Below, piece after piece: positions 16,102-24,402 of a stretch of 64,000 nucleotides of DNA. The translations under genes were made by a program, and so were the position numbers. The DNA is from CAVQFC01 sp036497895. GTDB lineage: Bacteria; Acidobacteriota; Vicinamibacteria; Vicinamibacterales; CAVVIG01. The notes under the pieces are model-generated. The model worked only from the letters and a program-made list of their open reading frames with translations, had not been told where the DNA came from and did no database searches. Numbering within the stretch: the first letter of the stretch is position 1; each line of letters starts with the position of its first letter. The DNA is taken from positions 1 through 64,000 of the forward strand of contig DASXIR010000365.1 in NCBI GenBank assembly GCA_036497895.1, in the 5' to 3' direction.

Positions 16102-16857
16102 ATGAACATATCTCCCGCGTTCCGCTACGAGGATGCGCCGGCCGCGATCGACTGGCTGGTGCGGGCCTTCGGCTTCGAAAAAAAGAGCATCGTCGAGGCT
16201 CCTGACGGCGGCATCGCTCACGCCGAACTGCGACTTGGCACCGGCGTGATCGCACTCAACTCGGCGCACCGGATTGCGGGCAATCCGTGGTCCGAAGTTC
16301 GGCAGGGCGTCTATGTCTGTCTTGCAGATGTGGACCGTCACCACGACCGCGCCAAAGCAGCCGGCGCCGACATCGCCTCGCCGCTCAAGGATCTCGAGTA
16401 CGGTTCGCGCGAATACGCGGTGCGCGACTGCGGAGGCCACCTCTGGAGTTTTGGAACCTATGCGATGGCCAAGCCAGGAGACGAGCCCAACATGTTTGTC
16501 GGACTGCACTACGAAGACAGCCGCGCGGCGGTTGCCTGGCTCTCGAAGACATTTGGGTTCGTGAGCGCCTTCGAAGTGGCGGCGCCTGGCGGCTCGCTCG
16601 CGCACGCCGAGATGCGGCTGGCGGAAGACACCTTGATGATCGACTCCGGCCCGAGGGATCCGCGGATCTGGGGCGAAGACGCGCAGGCGCTCTACGTGTA
16701 TGTGGCGGATCCCGATGCGCATTACGCGCAGGCGACGATGGCGGGTGCCACGATTGTCCGTCCACTCGAACAGACGCCGTGGGGTTCGCGCGGCTACTAC
16801 GCGAGGGATCCGGGCGGCTTTTTGTGGGGATTCAGCACCTACCGGCCGCAGGCCTGA
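16102..16857 (+). CDS. VOC-superfamily protein with two tandem glyoxalase-like domains
   Basis: 251 residues forming two ~120-residue repeats. Each begins with a 'Y-E-D-A/S-x-A-A-I/V-x-W-L' strand-helix (FRYEDAPAAIDWLVRAFGF; GLHYEDSRAAVAWLSKTFGF), has an A/S-H-A-E-M/L-R metal-ligand strand (IAHAELRLG; LAHAEMRLA), and closes with REYAVRDCGGHLWSFGTY or RGYYARDPGGFLWGFSTY. VOC proteins of this PhnB/bleomycin-resistance-like type bind metal or sequester hydrophobic compounds. Cytoplasmic. Substrate unknown; the position beside an AraC regulator and near a dioxygenase fits a detoxification role, which is inference. Confidence 0.85.
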   Translation: MNISPAFRYEDAPAAIDWLVRAFGFEKKSIVEAPDGGIAHAELRLGTGVIALNSAHRIAGNPWSEVRQGVYVCLADVDRHHDRAKAAGADIASPLKDLEYGSREYAVRDCGGHLWSFGTYAMAKPGDEPNMFVGLHYEDSRAAVAWLSKTFGFVSAFEVAAPGGSLAHAEMRLAEDTLMIDSGPRDPRIWGEDAQALYVYVADPDAHYAQATMAGATIVRPLEQTPWGSRGYYARDPGGFLWGFSTYRPQA

Positions 16858-16866
16858 CGTCCGGAA

Positions 16867-17526
16867 TCACGAGGTCAGGTTCGGCGCCGGCAACGCCTCG
16901 AGCCACTGATGCGCGGCACTGACATCCGCGGCGGTCAATTCGTGACCACCCGGCTGCCAGATCGTCGTGACGTCCGCGCCAGCCGCGCTCAGCAGCGCCG
17001 CCAGCCGTTCGACCTGTGCGATCGGGACGATCGGATCGCGCCGCCCGCTCGAGATCAGCACCGGTGTCCGATGCAGGACGGCCGCTGCATCGGGCTCGAA
17101 CGGCACCATCGCACTGAACAGAATCGCGGCGGCAAGCACTCCAGGGTCGCTGAGCAGGACGCTGGCGGCGACGTTGGCGCCGTTCGAGAAACCAACCGCG
17201 ACGACTCGCGCCGGATCGAACCGGTAGTGCGCCGCGGCAGTCTTGACGAACTGCACCAGCGCGATGGTTTGGCGATGCAGGTCGTCGAGATCGAAAACGC
17301 CTTCGGCCAGGCGCCGAAAGAAGCGAGGCATGCCACGTTCGAGGACGCGCCCTCGCGGGCTAAGGACGCCGGCCGCAGACGACAGCCTCGCGGCGATCGG
17401 CAGCAGATCCTGTTCGTCGCCGCCGGTTCCGTGCAGCAGCAACAATACCGGCGCCGCCGGAGCGGTCGGCGGTTGAAACACATGGACGAATCCCAGATCA
17501 GCCATTCCTCGCTCACCACCGATCAT
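16867..17526 (-). CDS. Alpha/beta-hydrolase (MhqD-like carboxylesterase/phospholipase)
   Basis: 219 residues, the compact size of the carboxylesterase/phospholipase family. Oxyanion region LLLLHGTGGDEQDLL, nucleophile elbow VGFSNGANV (Ser), Asp in SGRRDPIVP, and His in QPGGHELTAAD form the triad. In Bacillus subtilis an equivalent hydrolase, MhqD, is encoded with a ring-cleaving dioxygenase (MhqE) and protects against quinones; here the upstream gene is such a dioxygenase 17 bases away, so I read the pair as mhqE-mhqD-like. ATG 17526 and ATG 17505 are both possible starts. Confidence 0.82.
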   Translation of the reverse strand: MIGGERGMADLGFVHVFQPPTAPAAPVLLLLHGTGGDEQDLLPIAARLSSAAGVLSPRGRVLERGMPRFFRRLAEGVFDLDDLHRQTIALVQFVKTAAAHYRFDPARVVAVGFSNGANVAASVLLSDPGVLAAAILFSAMVPFEPDAAAVLHRTPVLISSGRRDPIVPIAQVERLAALLSAAGADVTTIWQPGGHELTAADVSAAHQWLEALPAPNLTS

Positions 17527-17543
17527 CGCGGCTCACCGGCTGT

Positions 17544-18494
17544 TCAAGAACGAGGCGCATGCGCTTCGCCAAGCGGCGGCAGCGCCTCTTCGATGACTGG
17601 GCGGCGGGACTCGAGCCACGGCGGCAGCACCAGCGATTCGCCGAGATGGGCCGGGTCCTCGTCGGCGGCGAATCCGGGGCCTTCGGTCGCGAGCTCGAAC
17701 AGCACGCCGCCCGGTTCCTTGAAGTACACCGACTTGAACCAGAACCGATCGATCACCTCGGTCGGATGGGAGCCCGCGTTCAGCACCATCGTCCGCATCG
17801 CGAGTTGATGCGCGTCGTCCTCTACGCGCCAGGCAAGATGATGGACGGCGCCGACGCCCCAGGCGCCGCGCCTGGCGTCGGCGGCTTCGCGAATGTCGAT
17901 GCTGCCGGCGGCATCGCCGAATCCGTATCGAGTCCAGCCGTGCTCGGCTCCGATTACCTGAAAGCCGAGCACGCCGGTCAGGAACGCGGCGGTTTTGGCG
18001 ACGTCGCGCTCCCAGATCTGCGCGCCGAAGAGCCCGCGGATCTGTCGCTCGCCGGGCACCGGTCCGCCATCCCACGGCGTGAAGCGGCGCGCGCCGGCTG
18101 GCCGTTCCACGAGCGCCAGCTTGAGGCCGTGTGGGTCGACCAGCGGCAGCACACGGTCGCCGAAACGTGTTTCGACAGCGCCTGGTCGCCCACCGTATTT
18201 CTCGAGTCGTTGACCCCAGTAGTCGAGGCTACCGGCCGGAATCTCGAGGCTGACTTCGAGCGCAAGTCCGTGTCCCGGTTGAGGCGGCGCGACCTGCGTC
18301 CACGGAAAGAACGTGAGGTCGGTCCCCGGGTGACCCTCCGCGTCGGCGTAAAACAGGTGATACGTGCCGGGGTCGTCCTGGTTGACGCTTTTTTTCACGA
18401 GACGCATGCCGAGGACGCCCGCGTAGAAGTCCAGGTTCTGCTGCGGCGGACCTGCGATCGCCGTGATGTGATGAAGGCCGTGGACTGATGCCAT
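17544..18494 (-). CDS. Ring-cleaving dioxygenase of the VOC superfamily (MhqE/MhqO-like)
   Basis: 316 residues from ATG 18494 (MASVHGLHHITAIAGPPQQN); longer in-frame extension upstream is antisense to nhaA and rejected. Two VOC modules: HGLHHITAIAG ... GTDLTFFPW, and GAVHHLAWRV ... GVLFELATEGPGFAADEDP, with metal-ligand His and Glu positions retained. Homologues cleave hydroquinone-type rings and are induced by quinones. Co-transcribed with the hydrolase downstream. No MarR regulator, which controls the Bacillus genes, is adjacent. Confidence 0.87.
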   Translation of the reverse strand: MASVHGLHHITAIAGPPQQNLDFYAGVLGMRLVKKSVNQDDPGTYHLFYADAEGHPGTDLTFFPWTQVAPPQPGHGLALEVSLEIPAGSLDYWGQRLEKYGGRPGAVETRFGDRVLPLVDPHGLKLALVERPAGARRFTPWDGGPVPGERQIRGLFGAQIWERDVAKTAAFLTGVLGFQVIGAEHGWTRYGFGDAAGSIDIREAADARRGAWGVGAVHHLAWRVEDDAHQLAMRTMVLNAGSHPTEVIDRFWFKSVYFKEPGGVLFELATEGPGFAADEDPAHLGESLVLPPWLESRRPVIEEALPPLGEAHAPRS

Positions 18495-18536
18495 GAGGCA
18501 TGGTGGCAGATCGCGGGGACTGTGGTCCAATGAGCC

Positions 18537-19685
18537 GTGCGTCGTGCCGTCAAAGTTGCGATTGAGCAGTCGCTGGCGCTGCCAATCGCGGCGGTGCTGG
18601 CGCTGGTGTGGGCCAATACGTTCAGTCTCAGCTACCAGCAGTTCGCGCACGCGCTCACTTTTCCAATCAACGACATCGGGATGGCGTTTTTCTTCGGCCT
18701 GGCCGCGAAGGAGGTCGTGGAGGCGAGGGCGCCTGGCGCCGCGCTGGACACCTGGCGTCGCGCTGCCATGCCGGTCGTGGCGGCGGTCGGCGGGATGGTG
18801 ACTCCGGCGTTGCTGTTCGTGTTGCTGGCGCACTCGACCAGCCACGATCAGCTACTGCGCGGCTGGGCCATTCCATGCGCCACCGACATCGCTTTCAGCG
18901 CGATGGTCGCGCGATCAATCTTTGGCCGTCACCCGGCGGTTCCGTTCCTCCTGCTCCTGGCAATCGTGGACGATGCGCTGGGCCTGGTGGTGCTGGCGCT
19001 GTTTTACCCCGCGCACGAGCTTCACGTCACCATCGCGATCGTCCTGATGGCGGCGGCCGTGTCGATCGCCTTTCTGCTCAGGCACAATCACGTACGGGTC
19101 TTCTGGCCTTACGTGTTTATCGGCGGGGCGTTTTCGTGGTTGGCACTATTCTGGGGCGGCCTCCATCCAGCGCTGGCGCTGGTGCCAATCATCCCGTTTC
19201 TGCCGCGCGCGCCGCACGACCCCGGGCTTTTCGTCGAAGCGCCTCCATACGCGCACGATGCGCTGAGTGAATTCGAGCACCGCCTGCGCCTGCCGGTCCA
19301 GGCGGTGCTGTTCCTGTTCGGCCTCGCCAACGCCGGTGTGCCACTCGGGTCGTGGGGCGCCGGGACCTGGACGGTGCTGACGGCGGTTCTGGTCGGGAAG
19401 CCGCTTGGAATCGGCCTGGCTGTCGCGCTTGCGGTGGCGGCGGGGCTGCAGCTACCCGCGCAGCTACGCTGGCAGGACATCGTGGTCGTCGGTTGCGCAG
19501 CCAGTATCGGCTTCACGGTCGCGCTATTCTTCGCGACCGCGGCGTTTCCGCATGGTGAAACTCTGGCGGCGGTCAAAACGGGTGCGTTGCTGAGTATCGC
19601 GGGCGCCGGTATGGCGATCGCGGCGGCGAAAATTCTCGGTGCTGGACGTTTCAGGGCTTTGCGGGCGGAATATCCTTCACGATGA
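18537..19685 (+). CDS. nhaA: Na+/H+ antiporter NhaA
   Basis: 382 residues, 11-12 membrane segments. Key motifs of the family: ATDIAF (transport-site Asp in segment IV) and the paired Asp in AIVDDALGL (segment V). Exchanges external H+ for internal Na+, giving salt and alkaline pH tolerance. Starts at GTG 18537, only 42 bases from the divergent dioxygenase start. The last 35 bases overlap the convergent FtsB-like gene. Confidence 0.93.
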   Translation: MRRAVKVAIEQSLALPIAAVLALVWANTFSLSYQQFAHALTFPINDIGMAFFFGLAAKEVVEARAPGAALDTWRRAAMPVVAAVGGMVTPALLFVLLAHSTSHDQLLRGWAIPCATDIAFSAMVARSIFGRHPAVPFLLLLAIVDDALGLVVLALFYPAHELHVTIAIVLMAAAVSIAFLLRHNHVRVFWPYVFIGGAFSWLALFWGGLHPALALVPIIPFLPRAPHDPGLFVEAPPYAHDALSEFEHRLRLPVQAVLFLFGLANAGVPLGSWGAGTWTVLTAVLVGKPLGIGLAVALAVAAGLQLPAQLRWQDIVVVGCAASIGFTVALFFATAAFPHGETLAAVKTGALLSIAGAGMAIAAAKILGAGRFRALRAEYPSR

Positions 19686-20013
19686 AGACGCGCTCGCCGG
19701 GCTTGATGAGGCCGAGCTCGCGCCTCGCGACTTCTTCGATGGCCGTGGGATCTTCGCGGAGCCGACGCGCTTCCTCTCGCAGGCGCGCGTTCTCGACGCG
19801 CTGATGCACAATGGTCGCGGCGAGCCGCTCGCCTTCCTGGCGGGCCCGCAGGATCGCCAGCAGACCGCGCTCGCCGACCAGGCCGTCCACGACGATGACC
19901 GAGGCGACGAAGAGGAGGGCCAGCTGTACCAGCCGCCGGTTGAGTTGCGTCGGCGGTTTGGGTTGTGGGGCCCGGCGTCTGGGCGTCTTCGGTGATTCTT
20001 GCTGCTGCGGCAC
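19651..20013 (-). CDS. FtsB/DivIC-like septum formation initiator protein
   Basis: About 120 residues: basic, Pro-rich cytoplasmic tail, one membrane segment (VQLALLFVASVIVVDGLVG), then a periplasmic coiled coil (RARQEGERLAATIVHQRVEN ...) ending in EEVARRELGLIKPGERVF, the family's C-terminal signature. FtsB/DivIC form the FtsQLB complex that activates septal wall synthesis. GTG 20013 is preferred: the ATG at 20082 would overlap the divergent cutA. Outside any dcw or eno cluster. Confidence 0.8.
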   Translation of the reverse strand: MPQQQESPKTPRRRAPQPKPPTQLNRRLVQLALLFVASVIVVDGLVGERGLLAILRARQEGERLAATIVHQRVENARLREEARRLREDPTAIEEVARRELGLIKPGERVFIVKDIPPAKP

Positions 20014-20046
20014 GCGTGCAAGACAGTACAACAACTCTCCGAGAAG

Positions 20047-20052
20047 TACAAG
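20047..20052 (+). promoter_or_regulatory. -10-like box (TACAAG) before cutA
   Basis: TACAAG ends 7 bases before ATG 20060 with no clear Shine-Dalgarno; fits the start-proximal -10 pattern seen elsewhere, though the hexamer is weak. Confidence 0.3.
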
Positions 20053-20059
20053 GCCATCA

Positions 20060-20380
20060 ATGACTGATCTGGTCCTCGTCATGACGACAATGCCCGGCGA
20101 TCATCGCGCGGAGGAGCTCGCGCGCACGCTGATCGACGAACGACTCGCGGCCTGCGTGACCGTCGGCGCGCCGATGACCTCCACCTATCCGTGGAAAGGA
20201 CAGGTCGAGACCTCGACGGAGCGTCAGCTGCTGATCAAGACGCTGCGCTCGTGTTTGCCGGGGCTCGAGGCGCGGGTCCGCGCATTGCATCCGTACGAGG
20301 TGCCGGAATGGCTGACCCTCGAGGCTCGCGGCAGCGACGGCTACGCGCGCTGGGTTACGACTGCCGTCGCCGGTGGTTGA
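20060..20380 (+). CDS. cutA: CutA1 divalent-cation tolerance protein
   Basis: 106 residues, normal length for this trimeric ferredoxin-like protein. Signature blocks: VMTTMPGDHRAEELARTLI, LAACVTVGAPMTSTYPWKG, ETSTERQLLIKT, HPYEVPEWL. Implicated in metal tolerance and as a signalling-type trimer similar to PII; exact role is unsettled. Overlaps the convergent dedA by 26 bases. Confidence 0.93.
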   Translation: MTDLVLVMTTMPGDHRAEELARTLIDERLAACVTVGAPMTSTYPWKGQVETSTERQLLIKTLRSCLPGLEARVRALHPYEVPEWLTLEARGSDGYARWVTTAVAGG

Positions 20381-20984
20381 TGAATTCGATCAGCATCGGC
20401 AGTACCGAGACGAAGACGATGCCAATGGTCACGAGCGAGAAGTTGTTGCGGATGATCGGTACGTTGCCGAACAGCCACCCCGCACCGAGGCAGACCGTCA
20501 CCCAGGCGGTCGCGCCGACGATGTTGTTGAGCACGAACACCGTTCTCGACATTCGCGCCGCGCCCGCAACGAAGGGGATGAAAGTGCGGAGGATCGGCAT
20601 GAAGCGGCTGAGGATGACCGCCTTGCCGCCATACGTCTCGAAGAACGCGTGCGCGCGATCGAGATACTCCTTGTTCAGCAGGCGGAATCCCTGGCTCGTG
20701 CTCGTGAATACCCGCGGACCGATGAACCGGCCGATGGAGTAGTTGACGGTATTCCCGGCGAAGGCCGCGAACACCATCAGCGCCCAGGTGGCCGGGGCAT
20801 TCAGCACCCCGGTTGCGCACAGCGCTCCAGTCGCGAAGAGCAGGGAGTCGCCCGGCAGGAACGGCGCGACCACGAGCCCCGTTTCAGAGAAGACGATCAC
20901 GAACAGGATGCCGTAGACCCAGGTGCCGTAGACGCGTACGAACTCCAGCAGATGCCGGTCGAAGTGGAGCAGGAAGTCGATCAC
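20355..20984 (-). CDS. DedA-family membrane protein
   Basis: 209 residues, five membrane segments. Family marks: ETGLVVAPFLPGDSLLFATG, FAGNTVNYSIGRFIG, and FSRFMPILRTFIPFVAGAAR, with the conserved F-x-R-F/P-x-R block. Members help flip undecaprenyl phosphate or phosphatidylethanolamine and support membrane homeostasis. GTG start. Separated by 15 bases from the upstream trans-sulfuration gene, so co-transcribed. Confidence 0.92.
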   Translation of the reverse strand: MIDFLLHFDRHLLEFVRVYGTWVYGILFVIVFSETGLVVAPFLPGDSLLFATGALCATGVLNAPATWALMVFAAFAGNTVNYSIGRFIGPRVFTSTSQGFRLLNKEYLDRAHAFFETYGGKAVILSRFMPILRTFIPFVAGAARMSRTVFVLNNIVGATAWVTVCLGAGWLFGNVPIIRNNFSLVTIGIVFVSVLPMLIEFINHRRRQS

Positions 20985-20999
20985 TGGGCTAGACGGGGG

Positions 21000-22175
21000 C
21001 TAGACGAGGGCCAGAGCCTGGGTGAGATCGTCCTTGAGATCGTCGATGTCTTCGATCCCGGCCGAGATTCTGACGAGCCCATCGGTGATGCCGATCGCGG
21101 CGCGGTGCGCGGCGGGGACCGACGCGTGGGTCATCGTCGCCGGATGCGAAATCAGGCTCTCCACGCCGCCCAGACTTTCGGCCAGCGCGAGGAGACGCAC
21201 GGCGTTCAGCAGGCGCCGGGCCGCTTCGAGCGATCCGAGGTCGAACGCCAGCATGCCGCCGAATCCGTTCATCTGGCGCTTGGCCAGCTCGTGCTGGGGA
21301 TGTGACGGCAGGCCCGGGTAGTGCACCTCCCGGACCTTCGGATGCGCGCTCAGAAACTGAGCCAGCGCGAGGCCGTTGGCGTTGTGCTGCTGCATGCGCA
21401 GCGTGAGCGTCTTGGTGCCGCGCAGCACCAGCCACGAATCGAACGGGCTCAGGATGGCGCCTTCGGCGTTCTGCACGAAGGTCAGCCAGCTGATGTCGTC
21501 CTCGCGTACCGCGACCACGATCCCGCCGACGCTGTCGCTGTGACCGTTGAGGTATTTCGTCGTGCTGTGGGTGACCAGGTCGGCGCCGAACTCGATCGGC
21601 CGCTGCAGGTACGGGCTCGCAAAGGTGTTGTCCACGACCAGCCGGACATTGTGCTTGTGCGCGAGGTCCGCGGCGGCGCGCAGGTCGGTCAGACCCATCA
21701 GCGGATTGGTCGGCGTCTCGACGAAGAGAAGTTGCGTATTCGGCCTGATGGCCCGCTCCACTTCTTCCAGCTTCGAGGTGTCCACGTAACTGAAACACAG
21801 CTGGTAGCGGGTCAGCACCTTGTCGAAGAGCCGGAACGTGCCGCCGTAGGTATTGTCCGAGACGACCACGTGATCGCCAGCCTTCAGCAGCGTGGCGATG
21901 GCCCCGATTGCGGCCATCCCCGAGGCGAACGCGAAACCGGCCTTGCCGCCCTCGATCGCCGCGAGGTTACGCTCGAGCGCCATGCGCGTCGGATTCTGGG
22001 TCCGCGCGTACTCGAAGCCCTTGTGCTGGCCGAGCGCATCCTGGACGTAGGTGGAGGTCTGGTAGATCGGCGTGATGATGGCGCCGGTCGAGGGATCGGG
22101 TTCCTGTCCGGCGTGCAGACAGATAGTACTGAAGCGCGCGTTTGGTTTGAGCTTCACGATCCAGCAACGATACAT
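21000..22175 (-). CDS. Cystathionine gamma-synthase/lyase-type trans-sulfuration enzyme
   Basis: 391 residues, PLP-dependent Cys/Met metabolism family. Motifs: YARTQNPTRMALERNLAAIE, ASGMAAIGAI (PLP phosphate), VVDNTFASPYLQRPIEFGAD (Asp to PLP nitrogen), and Schiff-base Lys in VTHSTTKYLNGHSD. C-terminal SLGGVESLISHPATMTHA is typical of gamma-synthase/gamma-lyase rather than O-acetylhomoserine sulfhydrylase, but sequence alone cannot separate MetB from MccB. ATG 22175 or GTG 22157 may be the start; TATTAA lies just before the ATG. Confidence 0.87.
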   Translation of the reverse strand: MYRCWIVKLKPNARFSTICLHAGQEPDPSTGAIITPIYQTSTYVQDALGQHKGFEYARTQNPTRMALERNLAAIEGGKAGFAFASGMAAIGAIATLLKAGDHVVVSDNTYGGTFRLFDKVLTRYQLCFSYVDTSKLEEVERAIRPNTQLLFVETPTNPLMGLTDLRAAADLAHKHNVRLVVDNTFASPYLQRPIEFGADLVTHSTTKYLNGHSDSVGGIVVAVREDDISWLTFVQNAEGAILSPFDSWLVLRGTKTLTLRMQQHNANGLALAQFLSAHPKVREVHYPGLPSHPQHELAKRQMNGFGGMLAFDLGSLEAARRLLNAVRLLALAESLGGVESLISHPATMTHASVPAAHRAAIGITDGLVRISAGIEDIDDLKDDLTQALALV

Positions 22176-22223
22176 GTTTTAATATCGCGAAGTCCACGCA
22201 TGCACCCTCGATGATGCCCGCCC

Positions 22224-24401
22224 ATGAGTAAGCGCCCGATTCCAGCCCTCGCCGATCGGCGTCACGGAGTGAAAGGCGCGTTGTTACACACGCTGCCGGG
22301 CCGGTCGATCGTCATCGGCCTGGTCGTCAAGGCGCTGGTGTCGCTGGTCGGGCTCGCGCTCGGTCACGTGCCGACCTTCTTTACGGTCGTCGACACGGTC
22401 GCCGGTCTGGCGGTGGCAGCCGGCCTGGTCTATTTCGCATTCCGGCTCACGGTCCTCGCCAAGCGCAGACTGCTGTGGCGGGTCAGGCGGAAGCTGATCC
22501 TCTCGTACGTCTTCATCGGTTTCGTACCGGCGCTGCTGCTGGCGGCGTTCTCGTTGCTGGTCGGGTTCCTGTTGTTCTACAACTTCAGTTCGTACCTGGT
22601 GCAGAGCCGGTTGCGCGCGCTGAGCGAGCAGGCGCGGTTTCTGGCTCAGGGTACGGCGCTCGAAATTCAGCGGTCGGGCGGGCGCGACGTTGCGAGCATC
22701 ATCTCGCACCGGCAGGCGAACGCCGACGGCGAGTACCCGGATACTTCGATCGCGGTCGTCTCCGTGAACCGCCAGTGCGACGCCGTGGGCGCGGACGCGT
22801 CCGCCCGCTCACCGCTGCCGCCGGACTTCCGCCGCCTGACCTCCGGACCGTGGGCGCATGTCGATCCGCCGCGCGAGATTCCCGCGTGGATCACCTGCGA
22901 CGGGTTCTCAGGCGTGCTCGCCTACACGCACCGTCGTGCCGACGGCGCCACCGACACGCATCTGCTGGTGCGCGGCGTCGCGTTTCCCGACGCCGCCCGC
23001 CCGGCCTACGCCGTCATCGTCGACCTGCTCGTGAACGACGCCATCCGCCGGCAACTGTGGAAGGACACCGGCGTCGACCTGAAGACGGTCACTGCGTTGC
23101 CGCCGCAGCGCGGCAACGACACCCAACCGATGACCGGCCGCGACGGCGACGACGCCGACGCAGCCTCGGCCGCGCCTGCGACGAACATTCGAAGCCTGCC
23201 CAGCCTGATGGAGTACCGCGACTGGGCGACCGGCGCGCCCGGGTCGCTGATGGTGACCACCGCGCTGAGCGTCGGCGAACTCTACGATCGCATCTCGGCC
23301 GCTCAGGGCAGCGTTGGCGGCCGGACGTTCGGTCAGAACCTGCTGCTGGTGCTGTTCGTGATCGGCGCGCTCTTTCTCATCATCCAGGCAATGGCGCTGA
23401 TCGCCGGCTTCGCGCTCGCCAAGTCGCTGACCGGATCGGTGCACCAGCTGTTTACCGGCACCGAGCGGGTGCGCCAGGGCGACTTCACGCACAAGATCGC
23501 GATCAAGACCGAGGATCAGCTCGGCGAGCTGGCCGGATCGTTCAACTCGATGACCGCGAGCATCGAGGATCTACTGCGCCAGGCCCAGGAGAAGAAACGG
23601 CTGGAAGAGGAACTGCGTATTGCGCACGAGATTCAGATGTCGCTGTTGCCGCAGGGACCGTTGACGATGCCCGGGCTGTCGGTGACGGCCCTGTGCGTCC
23701 CGGCACGTGAAGTCGGCGGCGACTACTACGATTTCCTGCCGCTCGACGACCATCTGGTCGGCGTGCTCATCGCTGACGTCTCGGGCAATGGCACGTCGGC
23801 CGCTCTCTACATGGCCGAACTGAAGGGCCTGGTGTTGTCGCTCAGCGAAATCCATACCTCGCCGCGTTCGATGCTGATTGCCGCCAATCGCATCATCGCC
23901 GCGCACCTCGACGCGCGCAGCTTCATCACGATGACCTACGCCGTGATCGACATGCGGGCGCGAACCATGACCTACGCGCGCGCCGGACACACGCCGTTGA
24001 TCTTCGTGCCCGGCTGCCGAGGCCCGCGGACCGCGCAGATCCTGGTGCCGGACGGAATGGTGGTCGGGCTCAAGCTCGATCACGGCGAGATGTTCGAGCG
24101 TCATCTGCACGAGGAAACGATTCCGCTCAACCCGGGCGACGTCTGCCTGTTCTTCACCGACGGCATCAGCGAGGCGATGAACCCGCACGACGATCTGTTC
24201 GGTGAGGCGCGCCTCGGGCAATTCGTCGAGCGCCACGCCGACCTGCCGTCGGAAGAGCTTCGCGAGCGGATGCTCCGCGAGATCGCCGCCTTCGTCGGCG
24301 ACGCGCCGCAGCACGACGACATGACCATGATTCTGCTGAAGGTGGACGATGCGCCGGTGAACGAGCCGATCAGCGCCGAGCTCGCGGCGATCGCGAAGTA
24401 A
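22224..24401 (+). CDS. Membrane-bound SpoIIE/PP2C-type serine phosphatase with HAMP domain
   Basis: 725 residues. N-terminus has three membrane segments (about 30-85 and 95-130), an extracytoplasmic sensor region of ~230 residues, a further membrane segment (LLLVLFVIGALFLIIQAMAL, about 370-393), HAMP domain (SLTGSVHQLFTGTERVRQGD), a short coiled coil, then an RsbU-like phosphatase (about 485-710) with metal-ligand Asp in EVGGDYYDF, IADVSGNGTSAAL, FFTDGISEAM and HDDMTMILL. Such proteins dephosphorylate anti-sigma-factor antagonists or similar partners in response to an outside signal. No partner-switch genes are adjacent; only one base separates it from the RNase III gene. Confidence 0.9.
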   Translation: MSKRPIPALADRRHGVKGALLHTLPGRSIVIGLVVKALVSLVGLALGHVPTFFTVVDTVAGLAVAAGLVYFAFRLTVLAKRRLLWRVRRKLILSYVFIGFVPALLLAAFSLLVGFLLFYNFSSYLVQSRLRALSEQARFLAQGTALEIQRSGGRDVASIISHRQANADGEYPDTSIAVVSVNRQCDAVGADASARSPLPPDFRRLTSGPWAHVDPPREIPAWITCDGFSGVLAYTHRRADGATDTHLLVRGVAFPDAARPAYAVIVDLLVNDAIRRQLWKDTGVDLKTVTALPPQRGNDTQPMTGRDGDDADAASAAPATNIRSLPSLMEYRDWATGAPGSLMVTTALSVGELYDRISAAQGSVGGRTFGQNLLLVLFVIGALFLIIQAMALIAGFALAKSLTGSVHQLFTGTERVRQGDFTHKIAIKTEDQLGELAGSFNSMTASIEDLLRQAQEKKRLEEELRIAHEIQMSLLPQGPLTMPGLSVTALCVPAREVGGDYYDFLPLDDHLVGVLIADVSGNGTSAALYMAELKGLVLSLSEIHTSPRSMLIAANRIIAAHLDARSFITMTYAVIDMRARTMTYARAGHTPLIFVPGCRGPRTAQILVPDGMVVGLKLDHGEMFERHLHEETIPLNPGDVCLFFTDGISEAMNPHDDLFGEARLGQFVERHADLPSEELRERMLREIAAFVGDAPQHDDMTMILLKVDDAPVNEPISAELAAIAK

Positions 24402-24402
24402 C

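Noticed and set aside
17544..18845. 433-residue form of the dioxygenase starting at 18845
   Set aside because: The first ~117 residues are antisense to nhaA and not conserved; ATG 18494 gives the family N-terminus.
21321..22214. Plus-strand open frame opposite the trans-sulfuration gene
   Set aside because: Antisense shadow of the PLP enzyme; composition biased, no motif.
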